Assembly (NCBI GenBank): GCA_947247005.1
Contig: OX365957.1
Span: 7,722,817-7,786,816 of the forward strand
DNA length: 64,000 nt
Direction: 5' to 3'
From: Spisula solida
Lineage: Eukaryota; Mollusca; Bivalvia; Venerida; Mactridae
Shown here: positions 23,672 through 35,166 of the stretch, one piece after another
Layout of the letters: each line of letters starts with the position of its first letter
Position numbering within the stretch: position 1 is the stretch's first letter
The notes under the pieces: model-generated
What the model saw: the letters and a program-made list of their open reading frames with translations, nothing else
Database searches by the model: none
What the model was told of the DNA's origin: nothing
Program-made: the position numbers and the translations under genes

Positions 23672-24240
23672 CTATACGCAGTCATTATAGCTGTCAACAG
23701 TCGTAGGATTTGATCTTGTATTCAGTGGTTTATCCTTTCTTACAATTTCACAATATCTGCAACAGAAGTCAGAGGAAACACTTTCATTGAAACCTCCAAC
23801 ACCATGTGAGGCCAAATTATTTCCACATATAGAAATCAATCTTCCTTTAATCACTTCACCATTGACTTGGACAATGCCATATTTCTCTAAAACTTTCAAA
23901 TCAAGAACAAGTGGGTCAAACACAACCCCAACTGAAAAGGTTTTCAGATTCCAAGTGTGTAATAAGCTGATTGACAACTTGAAAGGCGTCTAAAGACACT
24001 ACCATCTTTTACATCACAAAAACAGCCATTTTCTATTACGATGCTAGCATCATCATCATAATTAAAAGGAGCAGTGCTGCATAGGAACTGTGTTCTATGT
24101 CAATGACTACAAGAGCTTCCCTTAAACTAGTGATTTTATCCTCAAATGGCTGTTGCCGAGCCAATATACGTATATATGTAACTCGGTGTGGAAGGATGGA
24201 CTCGGTCAGTTTGACAGAACGTCCTGAAGCAAACACCTGT
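23672..24240 (-). pseudogene. Mobile-element protein fragment (GxNL...CRYC type)
   Basis: The minus-strand frame at 23977-23672 contains VFDPLVLDLKVLEKYGIVQV, ICGNNLASHGVGGFNES and DFCCRYCEI. This is the layout I know from transposon-encoded proteins with a GDNLGLHxxxGFxES...CRxC block next to a zinc knuckle; compare GCHWC in the CACTA protein at 2.4 kb. Just upstream, around 24000-24055, another frame reads DVKDGSVFRRLSS, a piece usually found before it, so a frameshift or small intron separates them. ORF 24036-24236 (minus) continues upstream. No catalytic core is left. Confidence 0.45.
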
Positions 24241-24334
24241 CATCTTCCAATATGCAGTAGATACCTGTCAATCCCTAATGCTGAACAATTATGCATCATA
24301 ATGATGAAATTATTTTGCTTTTTTACTTTCTTAA

Positions 24335-24790
24335 TGGCATATTACTATACATAACAAAACCATTGTGAATAACCATAGCTGATGCATTGTTGGCATTACT
24401 GTACATAACAAAACCATTGTGAATAACCATAGCTGATGCATTGTTGGCATTACTGTACATAACAAAACCATTGTGAATAACCTTAGCTGATGCATTGTTG
24501 GCATTACTGTACATAACAAAACCATTGTGAATAACCTTAGCTGATGCATTGGTGGCATTACTGTACATAACAAAACCATTGTGAATAACCTTAGCTGATG
24601 CATTGTTGGCATTACTGTACATAACAAAACCATTGTGTATAACCTTAGCTGATGCATTGGTGGCATTACTGTACATAACAAAACCATTGTGAATAACCTT
24701 AGCTGATGCATTGTTTGCATTACTGTGCATAACAAAACCATTGTGTATAGCATTAGCTGATACATTGATGTCATTACTGTATGTCACCGG
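24335..24790 (-). repeat. 54-bp minisatellite, about eight copies
   Basis: The unit is 54 bp (GCTGATGCATTGTTGGCATT followed by ACTGTACATAACAAAACC and a variable GTGAATAACC). Because 54 is a multiple of three, the minus strand stays open across the array in two frames, one reading SNANNASAKVIHNGFVMY repeatedly (154 residues). No start context, splice site or homology supports translation. Confidence 0.9.
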
Positions 24791-24996
24791 GTATCAGTAT
24801 ACAAAGCATTTGATTATCTTGTATATATAATATAATCTGCTTTAAAATGTCAATAAATAATAAATTAAACTAAAATATATCCCAATACCACCTTACATTA
24901 TAAACTTTAAACAAACTTACTAGTTACTAATAAATAAATAAATAGGAATATGAATTATAATAAAATATCGATATCACATGTTATACAAATCTACTT

Positions 24997-25230
24997 TTTT
25001 ATACGTCCGTTGAAAACGGGACGTATTATGTGAACACCCTTAGCGGGCGGGCGTGCGGGCGGGCGGCGACGTGTTCGTGCGATCGTCTTCAAACTTGCTG
25101 ACGATGCTTATGGACGTTCTATCTAGACCAATTTCGATTATAGGCCAAATCGGCCCAGGCCTTCTTTGGTCATGGTCCTTCTTTTTTCTGTACAAGAGGT
25201 ATCAAACACCTGATTTTTATGAAGAACACA
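24997..25230 (+). repeat. ACGTCCGTTGAAAACGGGACG-type repeat
   Basis: Starts with a hairpin TACGTCCGTTGAAAACGGG / ACGTA, then a GGGCGGGCG-rich tract and TTCAAACTTGCTGACGATG. Typical short mollusc repeat; truncated after about 230 bp. Non-coding. Confidence 0.5.
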
Positions 25231-25631
25231 CTCATGATAATGATTGTGCAAACACATAACAGTTTTGCTCTGCTAGTTTTCAAGATATTTAAAAATGTGT
25301 ATATTTAAAGATGAGCACATGCTCTTCTGCATTAGCTTAATATAGTCTTTATTCTTACGAAATAAATGCACAAGAACATTCCTCTAAAGTAGTCGGGATG
25401 CTTGCTAAAACCAAATATTAAAACTTGGATAAAATTTTGTGTGGGCGCATTATATTACGTTTCACATACCTTGTAGCTAGTATTCGCGAGTGTTGGTGTT
25501 TAAACGTTTCCACATTTGTCATTAATATTATACACGCATTGAACATGTATTATAGCAAGATGATTGACATTAATAGTTGAACCGTTATAATTTGCAACAT
25601 GTTATATATTTAATCATATCACATTACCCAT

Positions 25632-25722
25632 TTATGTTTTGTATTGTATTTTGGGCCGGAGGCCTCTCATTACATTGAATAAATCTTGAAAATCTTGAAA
25701 TCTTGAAAATCTTGAATAAATG
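25632..25722 (+). mobile_element. 3' end of a non-LTR retrotransposon
   Basis: GGGCCGGAGGCCTCTCATTA followed by CATTGAATAAATCTTGAAAA and a short ATCTTGAA tandem tail is a recognisable LINE-type 3' terminus (hairpin GGCCGGAGGCC plus microsatellite end). No reverse transcriptase sequence precedes it, so this is a 5'-truncated insertion. Confidence 0.55.
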
Positions 25723-26112
25723 ACACATACAATTTCAGCTATAGCTTTATTCTGCAAGCTTATTATAGTATAATATAGTAATAACTATACAGTAAATTCG
25801 CGATTTTTAAGACATGATAACATGCTGACACGTCAATTTTAAGTTTTTCGTACTATTTCATCATGGTAGTCAGACGCTTTCAATACGTCTTATTTACACC
25901 GATTTTTAAACTTCCGCTCAACTGAAGAGTTGGGAATTACCTTAACTTAGTATAAATTAGTAAGTGATTGTTAAACATACATTATGACCTCACTGATGAA
26001 TATATTTCAACCAATTTTTTCCCAAGATGACACAATAGTCCAATGGGTACACATGTCAAGTTTGGTGCACGAAAACCTTGAAAATACAAAGATATGCATG
26101 GAATCATAAACT

Positions 26113-26352
26113 ATACAGGTTGTTAAAAAGTTCGTTCCCAACGTTAAAGATTCAGTAGTTTAGTTTTCGGACCTCAGAAAACTGACACATTTTCAAGTTA
26201 AAATCCAAAGGGTCTACCATTGTTCTAATCTTAATCTGGCGTTAAATGAAGCTATCAGAGTAAGAAATTAATATAATCTACTGCATACATAGCTCAAATA
26301 ACACTTTATATCAATTTAAATTTTGATAACAAACTTTTGTAACACCCTGTAT
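26113..26352. mobile_element. MITE with ATACAGGKTGTTA ends
   Basis: Left ATACAGGTTGTTAAAAAGTT and right (inverted) ATACAGGGTGTTACAAAAGT bound 240 bp of non-coding DNA. The ends resemble those of the larger element at 36170-40915 and of Tc1/mariner-like elements, flanked by TA. Confidence 0.6.
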
Positions 26353-26654
26353 GTCTAAGAACTGATCATTTCAATAGAAATCTATTCATTCTAATTGTCT
26401 CATACACTTAATAATCATTACATTTGTGTTAATTAATATATATATATATCATTGCGGGAGTAAATTATATATAATTGGTACCATGTGTTGTTATTCTATT
26501 TAGAAGCGTTTGAGTCATTTGTGTTATACAAACCAGTGCTAACTGTAACCACCTCAGTGCTGCATTGCACAGGGATTCGCTGAACCTGGATGTTTGGTAT
26601 CTCCCACTGTACACATATACAAGTATACCTGCTATCTTGTGAAAGGCAGTGCAG

Positions 26655-26735
26655 CTTAACACGATCCCTGGCACATGGTGTCACACGATCCCTGACACAT
26701 GGTGTCGCACGATCCCTGGCACATGGTGTCAAACA
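26655..26735 (+). repeat. Three copies of a 24-bp unit
   Basis: CACGATCCCTGGCACATGGT plus GTCA is repeated three times with single-base changes. Short ORFs on both strands here derive from it. Confidence 0.75.
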
Positions 26736-26799
26736 CACAACATCAACAATATCGGCTGGACGAACACAGCCCAAAAAAAAAAATGTGTAACAAATGCCA

Positions 26800-27080
26800 C
26801 CAAAATGACGAACAAATTACTAACAAATCATGTTTTTATCATTCATTAATGTCATTTGTTAGTCATTCATTTAATGAAAGATAAACAAATGCTTGTTTTA
26901 TGGAAGTGATTTGTTGTACATTCATTTAAATCACGTAATTTGCTTATCACTCATTGAACTTGTATCGTTCGCAGATGTAATTTGTTAGTCATTCATTGGA
27001 CATAAACTCCTAGATTCGAGATTTGTTTATCACTCATTGAACTTGTATCTTTCGCAGATGTAATTTGTTAGTCATTCATT
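26800..27080. repeat. TTTGTTAGTCATTCATT repeats
   Basis: TGTCATTTGTTAGTCATTCAT occurs at about 26850, 26978 and 27060, with ATTTGTTTATCACTCATTGA and the inverted GAACAAATTACTAACAAATC nearby. The period between the last two copies is about 85 bp. Similar words form the array at 30.2 kb. Confidence 0.55.
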
Positions 27081-27084
27081 GGAC

Positions 27085-27500
27085 ATACCCCTGCAGAAAT
27101 TAATTCAATGTTTTCCCTATTCCAATGAATTCCTATGATTTCCTAAGAATATGCAAAGTTTTCTCAATGAGAAAAGATTGGAATTCCTAGGATTTTTTTT
27201 CCAAACAATTCCAAAGAATTCTTTGGATTTGTTTGCATTTTTAGGTTGGAATAGATGGAATTACTTTGGAAAAAAATCCAAACAAATCCTTTGTTTTCCA
27301 AATGTCAAAGACATTGGAATACTTGGACTTTTACTTCCTCTCTCAAATCAGAATTCCAAAAGAATTGGAAAAGTTTGGACTTTAACATTTGTCTGTATAA
27401 GCCATTGGAAAACTTTGGAATAGTTTGGACTTTTTTATATTTGTGCTGATTTTTTGTCCAGAACATAAAAGTCCAAACTTTTCCATACTTTTCCTTAGTC
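27085..27500. repeat. AT-rich block dense in TTTGGAA/TTCCAAA dyads
   Basis: The words GGAATTCC, TTCCAAA, TTTGGAA, AAGTCCAAACTTTTCC and the inverted GGAAAAGTTTGGACTT recur throughout on both strands, so much of the block can pair with itself. No ORF of interest; frames on either strand are low-complexity. Confidence 0.6.
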
Positions 27501-27504
27501 TTCA

Positions 27505-30190
27505 CACATGTACAAAAACATTGAAATAGTTCGGACTTGTATAAAATATAATTACATTAAAGAAGAAAAAAACATCTTTTACAAACTATCTTACGATTGT
27601 GTCTCAGACCTACTTAGTTTATTTGGTCATTTTCTGGCTCTGTGGTTGCATTGGACGGTTCAGGCATTAATCTTTAAATCTAACAATCACAGGCTCAATC
27701 CATGCCTCGATCTGCTATGCACATATTACAATTAATATGCTTATTTGATCACCTACAAATATTTCTAATGGTCAACCTCTCTTAAAATCCCCCCACTGTT
27801 TCATGTATGAAAGCTAGTTGTGTGCCAGGTAAATATATTTCAGTTATAAAATAACATACTGAATTCTTTGGAAATTGCTGATCATTTTATTTCAATAAAC
27901 AGAGTTTGTATTTACATACAAATAATGATATTGAAGTAAATAAGAACAATTTTATGAATTCAACCTAACATCGGCATCTCATAAAACTCTTCAATGAATG
28001 TGTAGAGAATGAGATAAAGATTTATTATGTTCTCCTGCTCATAGCCAGGTCAAATTGTGTAAATTGCAGACAACAGGTGATGGTCTGAAAGGTCACTGTG
28101 GGTAATAAAATGCTAGGAGGTTATATTGATGATCTGATAAACCAGCTTGGACCAGTCCATTTATCTTGTACTTGGGTCAACATTAATTCCTTAGATACCA
28201 AAAATAAAGGTTAATTTAGATCAAATGTTGATATGTAAATTATAAAATATACTTAGTAGGCAGAGTTGTTAATTTGTCTGTTAATTTCAAAAATGCATAG
28301 TCATTAACAAGTAGAACTTGACTGGTTTAATGGATTGATAATGGATGGATTTACCTATCACGTTGGACAGAACTGGTCTTGTCTGTACAAGAACCAATCA
28401 GAACACCGGAAGGAAGGAAATTTGAATGTCTGTGTAGGCTATATTGTCAGCATTAAACCAAATGGTGGACAATGTTTTATTATTTTGTGGACATACTGCT
28501 GTTAAAGTGATGTAGGAGGATATCAACATATGCACTGCAACAAACATGCAAGGTACACTGTTTATTTGATTTAGCTATAAGTATTATATATATTAGTAGT
28601 TTCCTATAAACAATAATATATATGCTCAAAACCTCAACATGATGCATACAAGATATTTTGTGAATTACATTGTATATAGTATTTTGTCATGTTTGTCCTT
28701 AGCATGCTGACTATCCAACCACTTAGATTTAAGTATGTATAGCTTTTAAGCACCTTCAGGATGAACAATATGTCATTTATGATGCACCAAATTAAAGATT
28801 TGAGACTGATTCTTATCATTCTCCTTTCTCAGAATATTCTTCAGCTTGTATGTCTAGTGACTTGACTAGCCACTGCATGATGTATGAGGATGGGTTAAGT
28901 AAACGTTAATGTGATTAAAAACCAATTAATATGTCGGTATATACACGTCATATTTTCTAGCTGACCCACTATATGGAATTTTTCAGGTTTTGGAATTAAT
29001 CTCATAGACCATGACAAAGAATAAATATGGTATGTCTATGACATCATTATCAACAACCAGGATCATTACAGTTCACACAACTCTTCGGGAAGTACATAAT
29101 TTAAGCAAGGCAGCTAAGAGAGCATGACCTCGCCAAAGTACATCAAAGGTATTATTTTCATATTGTTTTCCTTGAAATATGCTCAGTGTTATTTGTTTAA
29201 ATAGTTCATTTTAGTCTTTATATACTACAAACAGTGTCACAGATGTACCTATATATAATGACGCAGTTTCCTGGAATGAATAATCAACTAGTAATAACTT
29301 GTTCTTCTGCAAGCAATTGATTCACTCCTTACTTACTGCCCGTTATGCCCTCTGGTATGTAGGGCAGCAATATCTGTATACTTGTACCAGTCTTATATTG
29401 TTTGAAAACGCCATTAGATATCTTAATTGTATATGAAGTAAGTCGATCAGTCTTCAAAATAAAAATTAACATTAAATGACTGCTTTCAGTTTGGTCCTAA
29501 AAATATTAAAATGTCAATTTTGATTTTCAGTCATGGGGCAAGGCAAATGGGGAGACACTTAAAATGACGAACAGAAAACTTCAATGGATTCTGAACAAGT
29601 AGAATGTGCCAGGAACTAAAAATAAGATTGTTAATAAAACTCAGAATGGTGGACCGCATTGAATCAGTTGTTGGTTTTAATTTAGCCAGTGGACATTACA
29701 AGTTTTTCAATTGCCTTGCTCTGGAACATATCTTCTTTCACATTGCATAAGTAAAATATTTAGCAGAACGTAATTGTTTTTGAATTATTATTGTGGTCAA
29801 CCCGCCATCACATGCATACAGTGTGGATCAAAATAAGTTGGAAGCTTGAACAAACAACCTTGTTCCAATGATCCAGTTAAAACAATAGAACGGTTGCTCT
29901 AGCTTGCATATTGAAATAGACTGCTAGCTCACAATAACATAAGCCTGTTGAAGCGCACCCTTCACAGGGTGGAACACGCACAAATAACATTAATTGGTAA
30001 GCAATCGCTAAAACTTAATTTAGACCAAAATCGCGAAATTTGGAGTACATAAGCATAACCCGATATGGTACTTCGTAGGCAGGTTTGGTAATCACCAGTA
30101 GATGACCCCTATTTATTTTGATGTTCAAGGTTCATGTGACCTTTAAAATTAATGGCTATGATGCCATGGGACATACATGTGTTACAATCA
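27505..30190. other. AT-rich non-coding stretch
   Basis: I see no convincing exon, RNA gene or named repeat in this 2.7 kb. The longest ORFs are about 60-75 residues with no recognisable motif. Small words such as TTACTTACTGCCCGTTATGC are single-copy in the window. Confidence 0.4.
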
Positions 30191-30199
30191 ATTAAATTA

Positions 30200-30390
30200 G
30201 ATTTGCTAGTCATTCATTAGTATGATTTGTTTGTCATCCATTAGTATGATTTGGTAGTCATCCATTAGTATGATTTGGTAGTCATTCATTAGTATGATTT
30301 GGTAGTCATTCAATAGTATGATTTGGTAATCATCCATTGATATGATTTGGTAGTAATTCATTGAATGAATGACTAACAAATCATACCCAT
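30200..30390 (-). repeat. 24-bp minisatellite
   Basis: About seven copies of TTAGTATGATTTGGTAGTCA plus TTCA, with minor changes. The minus strand reads DYQIILMN repeatedly. Related single units continue to about 30600 (ATTTGTTTATCATTTATTAT). Confidence 0.8.
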
Positions 30391-30716
30391 GGGTGGTTTT
30401 CAAATGATGGCATTTGTTATACATTTATTAACCTTCCCTTTTCATGTATGATTTGTTAATCTTTCGTTAGTATGATTTGCTTATGATTTGTTTAGTCATC
30501 TGTTAGCTCATTTGCATGTGATTTGGGTTACTATCAAATGCCTTTCAAATGTATCATTTGTTTATCATTTATTATAGTCATTCATTCTCACACTTTTTTT
30601 GTTTGGGAGCACAAAAGCAAACCGTTGCATGTGTATAAGAATCGTACGGCGAGTCTACATTGTGAGATACTGATAGTACTTACAGTTAAACTGTCAGATG
30701 GTGTGTCCTCTTAATT

Positions 30717-31049
30717 CAGTGTAGCAATACCACGTGACTTTTGGCTACAGGTCCAAGACGATATTTGCTCCATTGCGAAAACAAAATATTTATTTCTTCA
30801 TTTCTTTATCGATTTCTATGAAATATAAGCCGCAAGTATTTTCAAGGTTTCACAGGGTGCTGGACAAAATGGCACATCTGCTGAAAAAGTTCTTATATTT
30901 CATGGAAAGCAAATACTTGTCCCCTTAGCATGGTGTATATTTCATAGTAATCGATGAAGAAATAAAATACTTATGGCTATTTTTGTTTCCCAAGTGAGGC
31001 AAATTCGTCTTGGACTTGTAGTCCAAAGTCACGTGGTATTGCTACACTG
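30717..31049 (+). mobile_element. Inverted-repeat element, family shared with 60.1 kb
   Basis: The first and last ~45 bp are inverted copies (CAGTGTAGCAATACCACGTG at both ends, extending to CAAGACGA), and weaker inverted similarity continues inward for about 100 bp (TATTTCTTCAT, ATCGATT, CTATGAAATATA). The 110-bp core, on the plus strand, has an open frame ending LLKKFLYFMESKYLSP-stop. The homologous core at 60.2 kb ends LLKKILYFVESKSFSP-stop. Both cores also share GGTTTCACAGGG. Flanks start TAAT on each side, but an exact target duplication is not certain. Confidence 0.7.
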
Positions 31050-31477
31050 TAATGGGTATCACCATAGAATTATATGAATACAATAATTCCGTGGACGGTG
31101 GTATTACACATCATTATTAATTGACCTTTCTGCAGACGCGTCGTAGCCACGTCCCCCATAGTTACGGGTATTCGTTGTAACCATGCAGGACAAGCTTCAT
31201 CAAAATGGCGTCTAACACGGAGATTCCGTATGATGCTCTTGATACAATACCGTTAAATATTTCGCTTTTAGTCAATGTATTGAAAATATTGTAATACATA
31301 ATTATGTGCATACTTAAAACTTGCATATGGACGAGGCTTAATCATGGAAATTACGTAAACAGTTACTTGAACAATCTTCGAATAAACAGACATTCACACA
31401 CGTAATTTTGTCGCTCAAACAGAACGTTTCTTTTTAATTAAATTACTATTTTATGTATACTGTTTGTGCAAATCGAG

Positions 31478-31773
31478 GTCAGTCAGTCAGTCAGTCAGTC
31501 AGTCAGTCAGTCAGTCAGTCAGTCAGTCAGTCAGTCAGTCAGTCAGTCAGTCAGTCAGTCAGTCAGTCAGTCAGTCAGTCAGTCAGTCAGTCAGTCAGTC
31601 AGTCAGTCAGTCAGTCAGTCAGTCAGTCAGTCAGTCAGTCAGTCAGTCAGTCAGTCAGTCAGTCAGTCAGTCAGTCAGTCAGTCAGTCAGTCAGTCAGTC
31701 AGTCAGTCCGCCCGCCCGCCCGCCCGCCCGCCGTCCGTCCGTCCGTCCCGTCCCGTCCCGTCCCGTCCCGTCC
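31478..31773 (+). repeat. Compound microsatellite GTCA, CCGC, GTCC, GTCCC
   Basis: About 57 pure GTCA units (31478-31708) run into CCGC units (to 31732), then GTCC units (to about 31747), then five GTCCC units (31745-31769). All three frames are open (SVSQ repeats), but this is a consequence of the four-base period. No gene. Confidence 0.97.
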
Positions 31774-31889
31774 GGGCCAACCTCCAATGGTTTATGAGGT
31801 TCATTCCGTCCATAATTTTAGTTAAATAAAGAAGGAAATCCACATAAACCACATAAAGATCAAAGGAAAAGCCCCGTAAACCCCAAATG

Positions 31890-32260
31890 TTGGAACGTCC
31901 GTCCGTCCGTCAAAAATTCTGGATCCTGACATAACTCAAGAGTTTTCAAGCTAGGTTTATGAAACTTGGTATGTGGATAGGGGGCAATAAGGGGATTATG
32001 CACGTCTAAAAATATTTCTGACAAAAATTGTGGTTGCTGTGGTGACAGAAAGAGTGAAAATATGCCGAAATCTGGATCCTGTCATAACTCAAACAATTTT
32101 CAAGCTAGGTTTATGAAACTTGATAAGTAGACAGGGGGCAAAAGGAGATTATGCACGTCTAAAAATATTTTGATTCTGACAATAATTGTGGTTGCTATGG
32201 CAACAGAAACATTGAAAATGGCTTAAAACCGATAGGGGACTTCTGTATTGCTTGCAATTC
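31890..32260 (+). repeat. Interspersed repeat with two ~155-bp internal copies
   Basis: Begins GGAACGTCCGTCCGTCCGTC. TCTGGATCCTGWCATAACTC and CAAGCTAGGTTTATGAAACT occur twice (about 31916 and 32071), each followed by GATTATGCACGTCTAAAAAT. This is the bivalve repeat style seen elsewhere in the window. The compound microsatellite just upstream may be the expanded GTCCGT tract of this element. Confidence 0.6.
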
Positions 32261-32404
32261 TTAATTACTTGTTTCTGAAAGATTGACTGAGATAGTGTCT
32301 AACTATACATGTAATATTATTCGCACAAAATTACGTTTTTTCTAAGACATACATTTACATAAGAGAGTACGGCTTCTGTTTTGTATACCATTTGTGTTTA
32401 AATC

Positions 32405-33535
32405 TATGAAACCTTCGCTATCCTGCGACAACGAAGGTTATATCACTGCATTTGGTGAGAAAAGTCATATTATAACGTGAATGTACACATTTTACTTCAT
32501 TGCATTTAAAAGTCTGTTACATGGGTATGAAATTGGTACCATTACCTAATTCGCAATGTGTTCTGTTATTATTTGTTGAAGAGCAAACCGGGCTACGGTA
32601 AAATATATAATTGTCTTCGTGTTCTGCAAGTGATTGTTAGAACAGTTATCATATTATCCATACGCAATATCAACCTAAGTATTGCTATTGCATAGACTTA
32701 TATCATTTCTTAAGTTTTATAGTGCATTAATATAATTACAGTCTTACGATTTGGTATATAATTACGATAACGAAGGTTTCATAAAGATAACGAAAGTTTA
32801 ATTTATTATATGCGTTTTATAAACGGTATATTGTAAGCGCCTGAAAGAGCAAAACAATGAAGACTATCTATGACCGGAACGAGAGAGAATGTGTCGTAAT
32901 TATGTACGTTCCTCTAAACTGCCAGAAAGAAGGTGAAAAGGGAGAAACAAGCAAAACAGAAAATACTTAAAATGACAGATATGAAGACGTTAGCAAAGTA
33001 CATGAAGAAAGGGAAACCGGCATTGTGGTTGAAACAAAATATGCAGTTGGTGATCATGTTACTGCTGAGTGCAAAGATAGCTTGTTTATTGATAACATTG
33101 TTAATCAAGACGATAAAAAACATGAAGTGAATTTTATGAAAACTAATATGCAGTTTTCTATTAACCTAGACATAACGACATAGTTTGACGGAAGTCTTGT
33201 TAAATATTGATACATGTAATAGTAGATGCACCAAAGGCTACTCGAAAGTCAAAGTCATTGTTAAAAAGTAGTGGTATTGACAGAGAGTGTATTTTGAACA
33301 TGTTAGCGGTGTATACTGAAAAGTTCTGATGTCACTAAACCTTCGTTATCAGCCAGTTTGTTGGTATTGACGTTTTCAATGATCCTGTTTTGTATTATCT
33401 TTAAGTTTTGTGACCAAGTGTCTCTCGTACATTTCAGCATGCTTATCAATGTACTTACAACTTAGATACTTGTCAATGTTCCCACAGTAATTGTTATCAT
33501 GTTATATTTTGATTATCAGGAAACCTTCGCTACCA
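32405..33535. repeat. Four scattered AAACCTTCGYTATC motifs in a non-coding block
   Basis: GAAACCTTCGCTATC at 32408, its inverted form GATAACGAAGGTTTC near 32766, AAACCTTCGTTATC near 33338 and GAAACCTTCGCTAC near 33520. The first two face each other over about 370 bp like ends of a small element. ORF 32933-33130 lies between and has a GTG start and no homology I recognise. Confidence 0.45.
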
Positions 33536-33539
33536 ATAG

Positions 33540-34290
33540 TATTTTATCGTCTATCGCCATGTTATAAGTACGTGTGTATGTTGCATTATGAAAATGATAT
33601 CATATCGTGTTTTGGGGTAAATTGAAATCAGAAACATCCTAGAAACGTGTTTTATGTTTGTATACGTTTGCCAGTTTGACTTTTAAGTGTTGTTCTGATT
33701 AAGGACATGGGGTATGATCTATAGTGGGTGTGTGCATGCTTTTTTCAAATGCATTTTATTCTTCAAATTGATAGTTTATGGGTACAGTAAGCATATTATT
33801 ATGATGCACTACATATACCCTTGAAGTTAAACAAAAAATAAATATTAATAAAGTGAATTTATTGCAGTATGACAGCATTTTCATTGTAAGTCTTTATGTG
33901 TCCTTGTTCTATAACAAACAATAAAATAATTTCACGTGTCTATGGTTTAAAGTACATACATTTTTAAAACAGTCGGATCAAATTAAAGACGAAGCTTCCG
34001 AGTTTCTCAACAAGTAATTATTTGGAATTATGTTGATGTAAATATCAATGATATTACTTTTAAATCAAACTATATTTGAGAAATAATGTACATATGTAGC
34101 TAAGTACTACTTCTGAGGCCCTATGGATTTATTAAATTAATTCACTTTCATGACTTGCTATCAAATTAAAGTTGAAGGTCTCTAGTTTCTAAACATACCA
34201 ATACTTTGAAAATGTGTTCATTATTAATGAAATAAGGCTTAATTGAATATTGCACAATTTACATTGATTTTAGCTTGTCTAATGTCCAGG
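33540..34290. other. AT-rich non-coding stretch
   Basis: Nothing recognisable: no long ORF, no tandem array. Two loosely similar pieces, TCAAATTAAAGACGAAGCTT and TCAAATTAAAGTTGAAGGTC (about 33970 and 34160), each precede GAGTTTCTC/TAGTTTCTA, possibly an old duplication. Confidence 0.35.
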
Positions 34291-34885
34291 TTGTCCTACA
34301 AGATGGCGGTGGTAACTCGTTGCCGAAATGCTGCAAAACGATTGGCTAACGCCACCTGTCAATCAAAATCGGCAGAAAGGTCAATTGGTTAGAATATATT
34401 ATGTTAATATTTTTAAATTCGTCTCCTTGACGTGTAAGTTCGTAGTAAAGGCCACGTATCGACGTCACGACATTATTATCTTAAATATTTGATAAAGTAT
34501 GACCTAGGCTAGGTATAGTCGGAACATAATAGGGAGAACAGGCGAGAGCAGTCATGTGTTAGCAGGTTGAAGTCCTAGGGAGACGTAACTTTACGCAGGG
34601 TTTTGGAGTTTTGGTTTAATACCGGGTATAATAGTACATGTAGTTCTGAATTTTGGGTTTGTTGGTTGAAATCATATTACTTTTACTTATTACTGATTGG
34701 TTTAATTGTTTGAATTGTAACGACGGGAAACAAGTTCCCAGTTTTCGCCTCTTTCATCAGGTGGATCAACAAAATACACCAGTAACCAATGTTAAACACG
34801 TGTTTGATAGTGACAGCAGATTTAGTGTTGATGTGTTACAAAAGTCAGTGGAATGTTGCGACTGACACTAATTTACTATAAAAAA

Positions 34886-35166
34886 AGATTTAACTGCAGC
34901 AACAGCTAAGCAACTTCTCTTTGAAGAAGAAAATGTGGAGCTTAAGGGTACAGTCCAAATCCTAAAAAGAGGAAAAAACAGAGCTTGTCCTTCAGTACAT
35001 GAAGTTGCATGTTAACTCTGAGTCTGCTGATTCTAAAATACAAAATGTTGTTGACAGTATGGAAATGAAATTAGCAGCAGAAATGTCAAATTTGAAGTCT
35101 GCAATATTTGAGGAATTATCTGATAAAAAACTCAAAACCAAAATATCGTATAAGACAACATCTTAA
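34886..35166 (+). pseudogene. Frameshifted coiled-coil ORF
   Basis: Two adjacent plus frames look like one protein: the first reads LTAATAKQLLFEEENVELKG, and after a shift in the run of A residues near 34970 the second reads ELVLQYMKLHVNSESADSKI, then SMEMKLAAEMSNLKSAIFEE, ending in TAA at 35166. The heptad-like leucines and many Lys/Glu suggest a coiled coil, as in ORF1 proteins of retroelements. The ORF at 34653-34865 just upstream starts at TTG and could be an earlier part (SDSRFSVDVLQKSVE). Function unknown. Confidence 0.4.

Noticed and set aside
31453..31829. Three overlapping SVSQ-repeat ORFs of 114-121 codons
   Set aside because: They are translations of a pure GTCA tract; a four-base period opens all frames automatically.
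32933..33130. Small lysine-rich membrane-protein ORF
   Set aside because: GTG start, AT-rich composition explains Lys/Ile/Leu content, and both strands are open.
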